A stretch of 64,000 nucleotides of DNA from Cyathus striatus. Its lineage: Eukaryota > Basidiomycota > Agaricomycetes > Agaricales > Nidulariaceae. The stretch spans positions 620,001 to 684,000 of the forward strand of contig JAOVFP010000018.1 of assembly GCA_025738555.1 (NCBI GenBank). The letters are read 5' to 3'. The notes under the pieces were generated by a model, which was not told the DNA's origin, did no database searches, and saw nothing but the letters and a program-made list of their open reading frames with translations. A program made the position numbers and the translations under genes. Positions 12,550 through 24,076 of the stretch are shown here, piece by piece (the stretch's first letter is position 1; each line of letters opens with the position of its first letter).

Positions 12550-12685
12550 TCCAGACACAATCTGGGGCCCCCGGCGTGGACATAGATACTATCCAGACAA
12601 AATTTGCGAAATTTTGGAAACTCAATCCGGACAAGATTTTTTTCTCCCGGGATCTAACTTCAGTAAGGATTTTCGGGGGTCCTGC
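12550..12685. repeat. CCGGACA/CCAGACA motif cluster, right, with inverted GGACCCCCGAAAATC end
   Basis: AGTCCAGACACAATC, CTATCCAGACAAAATT and CAATCCGGACAAGAT precede GATTTTCGGGGGTCC, the reverse complement of the left-side motif at about 9869. Together with 9869-10045 this could delimit a 2.8-kb element carrying the minisatellite. Confidence 0.45.
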
Positions 12686-14968
12686 CAGCATTGTGCCAGT
12701 TAATGACTAGTTAATATAACTTGACTCAGTTAACGCCTAGTTAAATTAACTGTAACTTGACTGAATACTGTTAACTTACATAATACACGCCGCGAGCACC
12801 GAATTTGACTTAGAGTAAGTAATGTTACATAATGAAATACAACGTGTTGACAACGCGAGTGTGATTGAAGCTTTGAACTTGCTTCGAACAACACAACTTC
12901 TGGGTATTAATATTTTTTCTGAGAGATACATTATTGTATTACATTACATGTTAGGTTGTAGAACTTAGATAGAGATTGCAAATTAAAAGTAATGCTCAAC
13001 ATATAAGGGCCAACTGCATGACAATGCTGCGAAGATAATAGGTACTGATACTATAAAGGATAAATATAGAGAATAGCACACGACAAATCAGAAGAATGTA
13101 CTTATGCGGTATACTGAGATGGATCGATGTAACATACATATCAATTTATCTCTGGATGTAGCGCCAGAGGAGCATAGCAAGTGTTGCGTTGATCTTCAGT
13201 AGCTTTATGTCGTCCAAATCCTCAATATTGCATCTTATCCAAAACGCATCCCTCACTCAAAACGCTCTTGAAGACACCACAAATTTAGGGAATTCAATCA
13301 AGAGACAGAAAGCGGAGGTACAATTATCTATTGTATGTGCAGTGACCATACAACGCGAGTACATTATAATGGAATTAACAAATCTGCTTTCATCCACTTC
13401 AAAATCCACATTGTCTCCAGAGATGGTTAATTCCAACATTTATTCAGATGTGGCTTTTATGTTCAAATTGGACGATATTCCGAATTTTCATCATTGTATC
13501 ACACATACCTCATTCCATACTTACTCAATAATCCTGTACATCTGGATTGAGAACCTGCCACTAATTCTGGATAGGTTTTTCAAATTATAAGTCGATCGGA
13601 CAATATATGCGTACAAAATTCTGTTTTATAATCCGCGATAGTGTTCACTGCATCGTAAATCAAGCCCAGTCAAAAGTCGGTCCAGGGAGAACTAGTGGTA
13701 TCAATTGAGATCCAACCGCTAGATGAAACTATACCTCACCATAGAAAATAGAATACATTGTTTTTTTGCGAGCGTCATCTAAGCACATCTATTCTAAACT
13801 AACGCCAAGAGCAACTCCCACTTTCCAAGCATTTATTTACCTGGTAGGTATAGTCATATCTAGCGACAACGTAGCATTTGGTAGTGTCGTTCTAGGTACA
13901 TCTTGCCAGGTTTTTTACATTCTGAGCCGTTTTAAAACAAAAAATGTATATTGGAAATGTATCTAATAACATATAATACTATCTACACAAATTACACAAA
14001 TATAACACCAACAAAGCATGCAGTACAGCACCGCTGAATTTACTATAATACCATCAGCAACAGTTCAAATATTCAGGTGAAATTATACATACAATATGTA
14101 CACAAATATGCACCCCTCCAACCAGTAATCCTACTCCGGAAACATCGAGACTAATTCCAGCTCAGTGGAATGATAGAAAATCGAAGTGTCGGCAAGGTTA
14201 ACTGGGAAGTTTGAAGTTGTAGGGAAGTAGCGGATGTATGTTGACAGGAAACCCTGTGCGCGAGAAGACACAATCAGATTGATTTTTATAGTAGCACTGT
14301 AAAACTAAGGAACATACCTTCGAAATTGTAGTGGGCTCATGACTTCTAAATCCAAATGCTTTTACAGGAAGTGTCGCATGCAAAACTCGAAGAGGAATTA
14401 GTAGGAGAAGGGTGGAGTGAAAGACATACCAAATTTCCAAGAATAACGTGAAGCGGAAGAGGGGGAAAAGGAAGGAGGGTCCCGCACGCCACGGGAAAGT
14501 GCCAGGATTATAATAGAGAAAGGAAACGAACGACTTATGCAAATATTTTGATGTCGCTTCCGCAATCGCATTCATATTAGATATCCCTCGATATGCCTAG
14601 ATTTTGCATCATGAAAGTTTGAAGGACATATTGTAATTTGTGTTCGAGAAGATGCCAAGACATTGTTAGTAGCCTTGGAGGAATTTTTTGGGTATTTTGC
14701 TAGATGCCGCTCGACAAAAATCTATACACTATTTCTCGCTCAACACCGCTTGAAATCGCTAGACCGACTTTTGACTGGGAATCAAGATGCACACTCGTAT
14801 TAGTCATCACATTAACTATGTGTAAACAGTGCTCAACATTACAAGCGAGCCGATGACAAATATTAACTCAGTTATCAGTCAACACCAAGCTTTGACTGAG
14901 TCATGACTCAGTCAATTGACTTGACTTTAACTATTGACTGAGTGATCGACTGGCACAACGCTGGAACG
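12685..14968. repeat. Span between 16-bp inverted repeats CCAGCRTTGTGCCAGT
   Basis: CCAGCATTGTGCCAGT at about 12685 and its reverse complement with one change at about 14953-14968 face each other. Inside each end are GTTAA/TTGACTGAGT-rich stretches (12700-12780; 14870-14950). No target duplication was recognised. The span may be a decayed element; it contains the small gene model at 14131-14571. Confidence 0.3.
14131..14571 (-). CDS. Possible small protein, three exons, 101 residues
   Basis: A gene model on the minus strand uses ATG at 14571 and exons 14571-14430, 14358-14318 and 14253-14131, with canonical GT-AG introns of 71 and 64 nt. The joined frame is 306 nt with a stop and gives a 101-residue protein ending ELELVSMFPE. 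It has a hydrophobic stretch SFPFSIIILALS near residues 18-29, possibly a late-starting signal or anchor. Nothing about it is recognisable to a family. The support is only the clean intron chain; an alternative 125-residue unspliced frame overlaps it. Chance remains a real possibility. Confidence 0.3.
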
Positions 14969-14974
14969 AGCTGA

Positions 14975-15600
14975 TAACAAACATTTTATAGATAGTTGAA
15001 TTTCTCGATAGAATTTGGGGGTGTTGATTTATGCCTCTCACATATCATAGATATAACCATTATATATATTTCTGTGAAAACAAAATTGCCATAAAGTAGA
15101 CCTAATATCTTTAAACACACTCAGAGATTTCGGCGTCCCAGTGACCGGTAAGCGACTGTATGTGTGGGAATCGTTGTTGGTTGCCATCATTTTTGGCAAC
15201 CACGTGTATTTAAACTCCGGTTGATGGGAGGTGTTCGCTCTGCAAAAAACGAGTTTTCATCGCCCTACATAACCCTACTACCTTGAAATGTAGCGGGAAT
15301 AGTATACCGACTGTATATATACAGTTGGATATGTATATGTATATGTATATTTCTCAATTGTAGGTATATACAGTATATAGACATATACAGAGGGTTGTAT
15401 AGGGTTATAATTTCTCTGGAATATTATTGCTGTAGGCTTGCTTATTATCGGCTTATCAATTATTTGCTCATTTAGGGCCATTTGAACCCGTGCAAAATCC
15501 AGGGTCTCCATGATAGCCAATTTACAGCTAGCGCAGGTCTCAGGGATATATTGGTAGCAGTGCAACTAATGTCTATGGGTTGTCAGGAGTTTTCTCGACA
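14975..15600. other. AT-rich spacer with TATA-type dinucleotide repeats
   Basis: No gene recognised. 15300-15400 has ATATGTATATGTATATG and TATACAGTATATAGACATAT runs. Similar TATATACAG strings recur at 16660-16735, so the two may border one decayed element around the hAT remnant. Confidence 0.35.
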
Positions 15601-15603
15601 TTA

Positions 15604-15654
15604 CCTGTTAGTGTGTTATCATTGTTGACTCAACAATGACAACACACTAACAGG
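15604..15654. repeat. 51-nt hairpin
   Basis: CCTGTTAGTGTGTTATCATT plus GTTG, loop ACT, then CAACAATGACAACACACTAA plus CAGG. Arms are 24 nt with one mismatch. A second small inverted repeat, AGGTTGA...TCAACCT, follows at about 15667. Confidence 0.75.
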
Positions 15655-16123
15655 GGATTGTACTAAAGGTTGACGTACTTATCAACCTCAAGGTAAGTAT
15701 AAACAAGTTACAATCAAGTGTGGGGAATTTCAATAGTTCACGGCACTTATGCAGCCTATAGTAAACTTCATAGACACTTTGACTGTAACTAATCTATATG
15801 ATACAGTGATATTACGCCATATGGTGTTATTTTCTCTGGTTTTAGAGAAATGTGCAGTGTAAGTAATGACAAGATAAGTAGCAGGTTTGAGATTGTACAG
15901 AAAAGCACTGGATATGTTGTGAGCAGGTGTGATTCCAACCAGCTAAACAATGTAAATAAGGAATAGTCTGTGATACTGCTGCAGCACCATAACAAAATCC
16001 TTCTTAAGTTTTAATCCTCATGATTGCCACTGCAGATTCCCATTTGATTTTCACTCATATTGAGAGGTTGTCATACCTTACATCTTTTCTTCTAGACTCT
16101 ATAACTGTGCTGACGACGATAGC

Positions 16124-16631
16124 ATGATTAATCATGTTTTTACCACAATCCCACTTTCCTCTGTACTGAATGGAGACCATTGGCTTGTGTTCAATCGGCG
16201 CATGGACATTTTATTTGGAGAAGATAAGCATATCACGGATGGGAACTTGCCTTTTATCCAACGTGGTCAGTATGGAATGGATATTGTTGTTGACTACATT
16301 CATTCTACAGTCAAGTTTCACAAAATTCCATTTGATATTGCTGACATAAAAGTCAAATGACTTGTGTACGAGCTTGAAAAGTTGATGTATAACCATTTCT
16401 TGATCAAATTTTCCAACTATTTCCAGAGTGACTCAAGATTTCTTCATAATTCCTGCCACTAGTGTTTCAGTTGAACGTATTTTCTCAAAGTTCTGCTACA
16501 TTTACTCTGACCTTCGAAGCTCATTGAAAGCAGAAACTGTGCACAAAGCCCTTCTCTTAATGGTTTGGATTAGAACTGGCCTTTTAGAAGCCATTTCACC
16601 TACAGTAAAAGGAAGGAAGCATGGTGATTAG
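16124..16631 (+). pseudogene. hAT transposase remnant (C-terminal dimerisation region)
   Basis: The frame 16428-16631 reads DFFIIPATSVSVERIFSKFC followed by SSLKAETVHKALLLMVWIR. The IPATSVSVERIFS and LRSSLKAETVxxALLxxxW signatures are those of the hAT C-terminal dimerisation domain. An upstream frame at 16124-16360 may be an earlier part but shows no motif I can place. No N-terminal zinc finger or catalytic core is visible, and the two frames are separated by stops. It is a decayed fragment. It could once have mobilised the 8-bp-TSD elements of this window, but that is inference. Confidence 0.7.
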
Positions 16632-16876
16632 GCGGTATTTGAATTCACATGACTCAACCCTATATACACCGTATATATACAGTAAATAGTGTGTATGAAC
16701 CATATCCATATATTTACGCCTTCTAAAGTATACATATACTAAACAGTTGGAGCCTTAATGTTGAATGTTCGCGTCAGCCACAAACTTTGAATCACTCCAT
16801 TCCGAATTCCTCCCTCCCACCCCACCACGAGTAAAATCCACCATTTCCTTCCCCTCCACTCTCAATACTACAAGAA

Positions 16877-19363
16877 ATGAGAAGATCATCTCGGTTCTTC
16901 AAGTCCACCTTTACAACAGAAGACGAGACACCAGCTGCAGGCAACAGCGATATGATTTCCGATACGGATTTCGACGCTGACCACCGGTCTCATGAGGACG
17001 TATTCATCGACCAGCCTCCGGCTCGCAAGAAACAAAAGTCAAAGGGCTCTTCTTCGATGGTGAAGGAATCTAAGGCTGGAAGAAAAGTCCGCAGAAAGAG
17101 AGGCGTATTGAAATATTTCGCTGAGATGCCTTTAGATATCCTATTCGAGGTCCGTTTTCCTCTTCTCCAAACGTACAATCAAAACTAACTTTAAGGGTTA
17201 CATATAGATATTCAGCCGCCTGGGACCACTAGACCTCGTCAACTTAACACGAACCACCAAACCCCTCCGAAAACTTCTTCTAGAGCAATCAGCTACATGT
17301 GTATGGGAAGATGCACATGGAAATGTTCCTGGGTTGCCTGAATGTCCAGAGGACATGAGCAAGCAATCGTATATCTGTCTTATTCTGGAAAGTCATTGTC
17401 AGAGATGTTTGGGTCGGACAGCGCATATATGCTGGGAGTTTAGATTGAGGATCTGCAATAAGTGCTTAGCTGCCGATAGCAGGTACGAACAGAATCAGTT
17501 AACCTTAACTCTGCTTTCATGCTGATTTCTATTTTAGCTTTATAAACAATACATATATGTATCAGAGTGGTGTGGTCATGCAATGTTGCCCTACTGTTGA
17601 AATGCCGTTTAACGAGAGCGGTCGTATGTCTTTCTCTATTCCATTACCTGCTCGTTTCGTTTATAATTGGTTATTTAGGACGTCGTTATACCAGCAGATA
17701 CTTTGACGATACATATCTGAAGAAAAACTACCACTCCTATATTGCGCTGGACGATAAACAGAAAGAGCGGTGGGCGAAAACGGAGAGGGAGAAGAAAAAC
17801 AAAATTCGAGAGGTTCATATTATCTCTCTGGATATACGATTAACTGATGAGAAATATAGCACGCTCAAAAATGTGTAAGGTGGCTTGAAAGTCGTGCTGA
17901 AGAACGCTCGAATATGATGGAAGAGATTCGTATAAAACGCGTAGATGAGTGTGTTATCAGTTATCACGCATTGATATATATCTGAAATGTGTTGGTAGGA
18001 TTGTAAAGAGGCTCACTGATATGGGCTGGGGAGAGGTAATCGACAACCTCCCTCCCACTGAGCGTATACAAGTTCATCCTCTCGTGTATCAGAAGAAAGA
18101 GCTTACCGAGCGTAGTAAGTCCATACTTCCTCTTCGAAACGCCAAACTAACTATCATTAGTTTGGAATAACATTCGACCCAGGCTTCTCGAGTTCCTATA
18201 GGAACAAAAAGAACTATGCTTCGAACGACTTCAGAGAGCAAGAGTTGAAGCTCGTGTACCCGTTTTACTCAAATTATACGAGCAATTCGCTAGTGCAAAG
18301 CTGATTAATGCAATTATACCGCCAACTACTGCTCTTTTCCTATTCGAACCTATTCAAAATTTGATTGTCAACACACCAACGGCAGTTGACCTTGATGTGG
18401 ACGATTTGTTACAGGAATCTGCTGTTGGCCTCGACGAATTCTGTGATCAGTGGCGTAGGGAGATGGATCTTAAACTTTTACGGATGGTCCTTGATCTCAC
18501 TGGACCATTTAATAAAAGCGACATTGAGAACGTTGAAGAAACACTTTCCAAAGCCACCGTTGCATTCAAATGCGGATTTTGCTACGTGCAAAATAACAAC
18601 AACTATATCAGGTATCCGAGAGTTCTAATGCACCAACACGCGAAAATTGCCCATGCGTTCGGTATCGATTCTCGATATCCGGATAATTTGAAGAGGGCAT
18701 TTGATAAATTGGCAGGCACCTCGGAGATGGTATATTGTCGTGCGAACGCTAGGATTGATTTTGATAGGAAGTATGCTGTTGCGGCGTGTGCTGTTGTTTC
18801 TGCTTGTGGACTTGACTCGGAATCAGCGAGTATTGCCGATATGGATAGGCTTGATCCGTTCTTGGAGTGTGCGAAGTGTAAGCCTGGTGTGGAGTGGACT
18901 ATTAGGACTTGGAGAGCTGCTGTATGTTTTCATCCTTTCCTTCTTTCTTTTGAATGGTTCATAATGGCTTTGTAGATTTCACACATGATTTCGCATATGC
19001 AGAAAAATGACGATGATGCGGGGTGTAAGCTCGTCACTGATCAAATCATGGTTAAGAAATTGAAAGATCGGAGACATGAAGCCTTTTGAAGGAGCCTGAG
19101 TATAGGCGATTTGGGGATGCTCCGGTATTAAGGTTTGTGTGTACGGTGTGTCGGTTTAGGGATATGGCTAGGGGGATGAAGGAGCATTTCTTGATTGAGT
19201 ATGTTGTTTTTGTTTTTTTGGGGGGTTGGGTATTGATTTGGCTTGTTGTAGACATGATAAGACGGATATCAATCTGGGAGATGTGGTCCGGCATATTGAT
19301 GAGGAAGACGATTATTTTGAGTATGCTTTTCCGGTTGATTTTTTGAGGCTTTTTGAGCATTGA
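16877..19363 (+). pseudogene. F-box protein gene, copy 1, with nonsense codon and frameshift
   Basis: Exons are read from ATG 16877 (MRRSSRFFKSTF, then a Ser/Lys-rich leader with RKKQKSK) into the F-box LKYFAEMPLDILFE plus, after an intron, IFSRLGPLDLVNLTRTTKPL. A cysteine-rich segment follows (HCQRCLGRTAHICWEF, LRICNKCL), then GRRYTSRYFDDTYLKKNY, a Lys/Glu-rich coil, VKRLTDMGWGEVIDNLPP, a long central exon (18202-18922), CTVCRFRDMA...EHFL, and a last exon ending FPVDFLRLFEH. This is the expanded F-box architecture of Agaricomycetes; such proteins recruit substrates to SCF ubiquitin ligases. TAG at 18199-18201 interrupts LLEFL_EQKEL, and a reading shift near 19084 separates HEA from LKEPEYRR. 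Copy 2 at 27.7-31.2 kb shares the order and intron positions. CpG content is normal here. Confidence 0.65.
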
Positions 19364-19857
19364 GAAGGTTATGGTAGCCTTTGTCTGGCATATTTGTGAT
19401 GTTATTATTGCACCGAAGAACTGCTACTAACTTTGCTAAAAGACATGGCTGTAAGTATGTTTATCTGGCAAATATACTGGGTAACATTTGACTGTTTTTT
19501 TGACTGATTCCAGTGCATATTTAGCAAAATGAAGACTATACCCCGGTCTCTGTCCTGTGTAGTCTGAGTGAATGTGGGAACAGGACATAACATTACATCG
19601 GCAAACAGAAACAAGTAGAATTGGTATCTTCATTGTTTTTTCAGTGATGTTCATATATACACTGACATACAAAGCAGAAGTAACAAAAGTAAAAGTGATT
19701 CGAAAGACTTCGAATATACGGAAGGACAATGATAAAGCGAGCCGCGTCAACAAGCATAATGGCAATGAAGATGAAAATGAGGGTTGAACCTATTTTCCGT
19801 CAGTGCTTATCCAGACTATCAGTCACCTTCTCGTGCCAACATACAGGTGAAATCCCT
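19364..19857. other. Spacer without recognised gene
   Basis: Short frames lie on both strands (for example 19572-19787, Lys/Asn-rich) with no domain and no support from splice sites. It separates the F-box copy 1 from the convergent truncated gene at 19858. Confidence 0.35.
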
Positions 19858-20237
19858 CTAGGTACCCTTGGCCTTGACATTTGGATGCACACCCCCTAGT
19901 ATGAGCTGGCCCAGTTTATCCGGGGACAGTGATCCAAGATCAGCGGAGGAAATTGCATCCACCATTCCCTAAGAAAATTGCAGACATCAGCGCGAACTTG
20001 TAAAATCCTGGTAAGGTTATAACAAACATTTGTATTCAACTGAGTCAATACTTTGAGGGACTGTGCAGCTCTCGGATCACTTCCTACTTGAAAGAGTATT
20101 GCAGGGGTGGCTGCAAATCCATTAGCCTTAGACACATCGCTATACGGAGTCCACTTCGCCTGAGGAGGGACAGAGATGGGAGATTGGCATTTCCTGTTAT
20201 TACACACATACATCGACACCATCGATTCACCTGACAC
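19858..20237 (-). CDS. C-terminal exons of an unrecognised gene, 5' end lost
   Basis: The minus-strand frame reads KCQSPISVPPQAKWTPYSDV, KANGFAATPAILFQVGSDPR and LKVLTQLNTN. A 59-nt GT-AG intron (starting GTTTGTTATAACC) then joins in frame to GMVDAISSADLGSLSPDKLG and ends NVKAKGT at 19858. The peptide looks like genuine coding sequence, with a clean intron and a good amino-acid composition, but I cannot name the family. The 5' side runs into a different sequence near 20240 (TGTTCCGAGGTGTTGAG on the plus strand) that may be an LTR fragment, so the gene is probably truncated. Confidence 0.5.
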
Positions 20238-20239
20238 AG

Positions 20240-21120
20240 AGCTGTGTTCCGAGGTGTTGAGTCACGCGACGAGTTCTAAGTAATTCTTAAATACTCAGAA
20301 TATAAAATCCTAAATATAATAATAAACTCAAATCCCGAGGTGTAAGTTCAGTAAGTTCGAGGGGCGCAATGATTTCTATTCCAAATTTAGAACAAGTTAA
20401 AATTAGATCAATTGAACAATTGAACTTGCGCTTATTCTTAGAACGCGTCAAGGTATTCAGTTGTCAAGGTATTCAGATTATAATTCAGCAAACTCGGTAC
20501 GTAATTCAGTGTCAAAACGTCTCGTAAATAATTCTGATTCTCGTCTGTATACCACCCTATCTGTGGGGGGAAGAATGCCTGGCAGTTCCAGCCTTATTTC
20601 TTCCCTTTTCCCCTACTATATACAGTTTCTAGCTATTTTACTTACAAATTGCGTAGTAATAAAAATCTATTTGATCTCCGGTATTTCCCCGGTTCATGTG
20701 TAAGGTAGTGCTTCGTCAGCGCACAGGCGGCGGTCAGCCAATCGTGCGCATAGCTCAGCGCGCCCTCTTTCTGCAACGCGCGCTCGTTTGAGCGTCACAT
20801 CGGTTACCTTCCTAATCGGGTAATCAGCCGATGCGGCAGCGGCAGCTGCTCATATCAATTTCATTTATGTCGGCCTCTCGGGTCGGTTTACCGCTTCCGC
20901 GTGAACTCCTGACCGTTGGGGTACTCGTTCTCGTTCCGTTCTTTCTTCCTTTCCCCACTTCTCGCGCTCTCCCTCTCTGTCTCGCTGGCTCGTTGTTTCA
21001 CTGTCTCGACGTCGTCTTCGCTACTCAGGCTCGCGGGTCTCGTGTCTTTGATCTCGTGTCTCAGAGTCTGGCTTAAGGTCTTGGTAAGTCTGTGTCTCGT
21101 CTGGATCCATACTTTGTAAC
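20240..21120. other. Possible LTR-derived stretch with abrupt GC-rich block
   Basis: 20240-20700 is AT-rich and begins TGTTCCGAGGTGTTGAGTCA. It is followed at 20700-21090 by an abruptly CpG-rich block (GCGCACAGGCGGCGG, CAGCGCGCCC, AACGCGCGCTCG) and a T/C-rich tract. This looks like LTR or promoter sequence of a retroelement, but no matching second end or target duplication was found. Confidence 0.3.
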
Positions 21121-21617
21121 TTGTGCTGATTTTGTCATAGTCATATAGTCACTTCTGGGCATTGCAATATGCAAGTTTAGGCTACAACGTCATTTGTAAA
21201 AGGTAAAGTATTATGTATTTATTTGTTTAAAGTGTGTAAAAACCAGTACTAAGGTGGAGTCATGTTTTAATAGGTGTATTTGTTTTTATTCCCTTGGTGT
21301 TTTATGGCAGGTGGTGTGGGAACTCAGCCCCTCCCCACTGTTTCCTCACTCTACACACCTGGTACTGGTGTCTTGAAGTCAAGACATAAGGAAGTTTAAA
21401 TTAAGGTACATTGTATTCTTTTTTACATGCATATCAGAGGGCTCAGACAGAAGAAGGGTATTCTTCTTTCTATGAACAGCAGAACTATTGCCTTTGACAG
21501 GGACTGGAATAGAAGTCATTGAGTCTACTTCACATGCATCATTAATGTCAGGTGTGATTACTAGAGAAGTGATAGTGGAAATGTCTTTGTACTCTTTAGA
21601 CACTCACCCTAGGTTGT

Positions 21618-21625
21618 GTTTGGGG
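21618..21625. repeat. Left 8-bp target-site duplication GTTTGGGG
   Basis: GTTTGGGG abuts the left end TAGGCAATG at 21626 and is repeated exactly after the right end at 22774-22781. Confidence 0.85.
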
Positions 21626-22773
21626 TAGGCAATGGCATGGGTGCACCATACCCATGTGGGTCACAGGTATGGGTGTGGGTCAGATTCAAGGTACCTGTGA
21701 GTGGGACATTGGATAAAAACATGCAAGAACAAAGCCAGTAATAAATTACCTTTAAACAGACTTAATAGAGTACATCAACATAGAATGTGCAATGTATTAG
21801 TGCAAGAACCCACCTTTGTATTTTGTTCACCCTGCAGGGTTGAACTTTGGCACCATACTCATGTATTTTACTTAAACTATAGTTTCCAGACAAACACACT
21901 CCATATTTTTATGATAATTTAACCAGTAATAGTTCATGTTGATATAGTTAAATTGAGAATCTATATTCAATGTCAAGGATGGTGTATTAACTGTATAATT
22001 TGACCCTCTGATCCTAATTCTATAGTTTATCTATATTTCCTTCCCCAGAAATAAATTATCATATATCTCCACCATTTGTTCTCCTTTCATTTTGTAAATG
22101 GGTGTATTGATTGTACTTCTATTAACATCCAGAACAGCATATTGACCATACATTTTGGCACTTTTGTTCTAATGCTATCACATCTTCTATCATTTTTTCC
22201 CCAAACTAACAATTATTACCATTTCACCATCATGTGTGGTCCATTTGTTTTGTAAATCAATACATCATTAGTACTATATTGAATGTAAAAAACAACTAAT
22301 TGAACATAAAATTTGGTGCACATGTTATAACACTATGTATTTTTCTATCACTCTTTTCCACACTAGTGATTTTTTATTATTTCGCCACCAGTTCTGGCCC
22401 ATTCATTTCATAACTTCATATAAGATTTGCCCTCAATTCAACATTTATATTGACATATTAAACATACAATTTGGACTTCTCATTCTACTGCTATGATTTA
22501 TTCTTTCCTATCTACCCCTCCACTGTTGATCTAGTACTACTTTCAAGTCTAAACTCTTTCTCATATGAATGTATGCACATTTGTGATTAAAACTGTGTGT
22601 CATGTATATATAATACTACTATATATCACACTAATCTAATATACATCTTTATTTTATTTCTCTTACCTGCCATACCCATGGGAACCTGTACCCATGACCA
22701 AGGGTATGGGTTTTGGTGGGTATGGGTATGGGTAGCTGCTTATATACCCATGGGTTACCCATGACATTGCCTA
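21626..22773. mobile_element. Non-autonomous hAT-like element, 1.15 kb
   Basis: The ends are TAGGCAATGGCATGGGT on the left and ACCCATGACATTGCCTA on the right (reverse complements with one change). Both are followed inward by subterminal repeats of the CCCATACCCATGGGT type. An exact 8-bp duplication GTTTGGGG flanks it. The interior is AT-rich and non-coding. Relatives are seen at 3290-5440 (interrupted by the solo LTR), at 6890-7010 and with a right end at 30880-30983, so the family has been active repeatedly in this region. Confidence 0.85.
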
Positions 22774-23089
22774 GTTTGGGGATTGAAGAGACATGATTGG
22801 TCGCTTGCAGCTTGGAGTGAGAAGAGGTCATGTGAAGATGGGGATGGTTTTTGTTCTCAATGAACCATCAAAGGAGAACCCAGAAGCAGATGAAAATGAG
22901 AATAATACTAAGCCCTCTGATAAATGCATTGAGGAGGATGGATTGAACACTGTTGTATTTGCAGCTTGGGGAAAAAGCATTGTCATAGCTATCAAAGAAG
23001 TTATTGAAACTGAGTAGTGAAAGAGTGAGACAAAAATCACACTTACAGTTGTGGATCTACAAAAGCCAGAGTAGCCTGCTCAGCAGCAA

Positions 23090-23486
23090 ATGAGACATTT
23101 ACATTGCATTTGTTGTAATCCAGTGGATCAGCTGTCCCCCCTTATTATGTAGGCAAACATTAAAGAATAAAGGATTAACAGGGAGAAGTGCTTACTAGTG
23201 GATGCCTCAGATGACGATTTGAAATTAAATATGGTGTCTGTATAGGCAACTATTAGCACAGACACCATAAATAATTGGAGAGAATAAGCATCACACCATC
23301 AACAACAAATGAAGCAGCCTCATTTGTTCCTGGAGAGATAGCATAAGACATCTCGAATGTCTTGGGCATGTTCCCAGTCACAGAAATCATATGGCCTCTT
23401 TCACCATCTCCATTTGAATATCGGCCAAAGGTCCTAGAGCCACCACAAACAGTTGGGAAAAGTACAAAGATGAGAAATATAAGCAT
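23090..23486 (-). CDS. Possible secreted protein, partial model
   Basis: The minus-strand frame starts MLIFLIFVLFPTVCGGSRTF, a good signal peptide, and continues through RGHMISVTGNMPKTFEMSYA and NEAASFVVDG. A GT-AG intron then leads into an in-frame exon GTADPLDYNKCNVNVSFAAE ending FVDPQL at about 23050. Downstream exons are uncertain because two alternative frames remain open. The small size, the signal sequence and few cysteines fit a fungal secreted protein, but no family is recognised. Two hydrophobic tail options exist at 22840-23035. Confidence 0.35.
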
Positions 23487-24076
23487 TTTCAGGTCTAAAG
23501 TAAAGAGGTAATTTGAACAGTGGGAGAGTGGGGGACCTAGCTCTTATATATTTGTGGTCACACCATTATCAAAGTTTATTTCCATGAAAACACGGATATC
23601 AGATCAGTTTACCTGTGCTACAGAACTTGTGTCTTTCATTACCACACTGAGATGCCTGACGGGTGTACACTACCTATAGCAATTGATTTTAGCTTTTCTA
23701 TTATGTATACAAGTACTCACCAAACAGTAATAAACATGGGTTAGATAATAGGATTGGAGTCGAGACCCGAGCTGCCAGTTATAGTACTACAAAGTACACT
23801 CACCAAGGGTATTATTAATATAAAGCCTAAGGTAGTACTGAATACAGAAGTGGAGAGATAATAATGATGATGCTAAAACTCAGCGACTAAATGGATAACA
23901 GCCAGAACACGTCTAGCGATGTGTGAAGGTCACGTGATACAAACATGATCAGTATCCAAGCGAAGGAAGTGATGACAAAGCACCTCACTAGGCACCTCGG
24001 TGAGTCCCAAAGCCCTGAGTCAACCAATCAACTTCTCTCAGAGTAACCAGTGAAGCAATAACATGGCTAGATTAAG

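Larger units (their letters stand above)
9352..15158. mobile_element. Possible Tc1/mariner-pogo-like span: TA-flanked 24-bp inverted repeats
   Basis: The left repeat 9352-9375 (CAGTCGCTTACTGGTCACTG then GGAC) and the right repeat 15135-15158 are reverse complements with about one mismatch. Each is bordered outside by TA (9350-9351; 15159-15160), the target duplication used by Tc1/mariner/pogo elements. No DDE transposase is visible in the 5.8 kb between. That interior holds other repeats and a possible small gene, so the two ends may belong to one nested element or to two separate copies. Confidence 0.4.

Noticed and set aside
22793..23017. 74-codon plus-strand frame next to the hAT-like element
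   Set aside because: It opposes the better-supported secreted-protein exons at 23090-23486, and shows no domain; left out as a gene, though not excluded.
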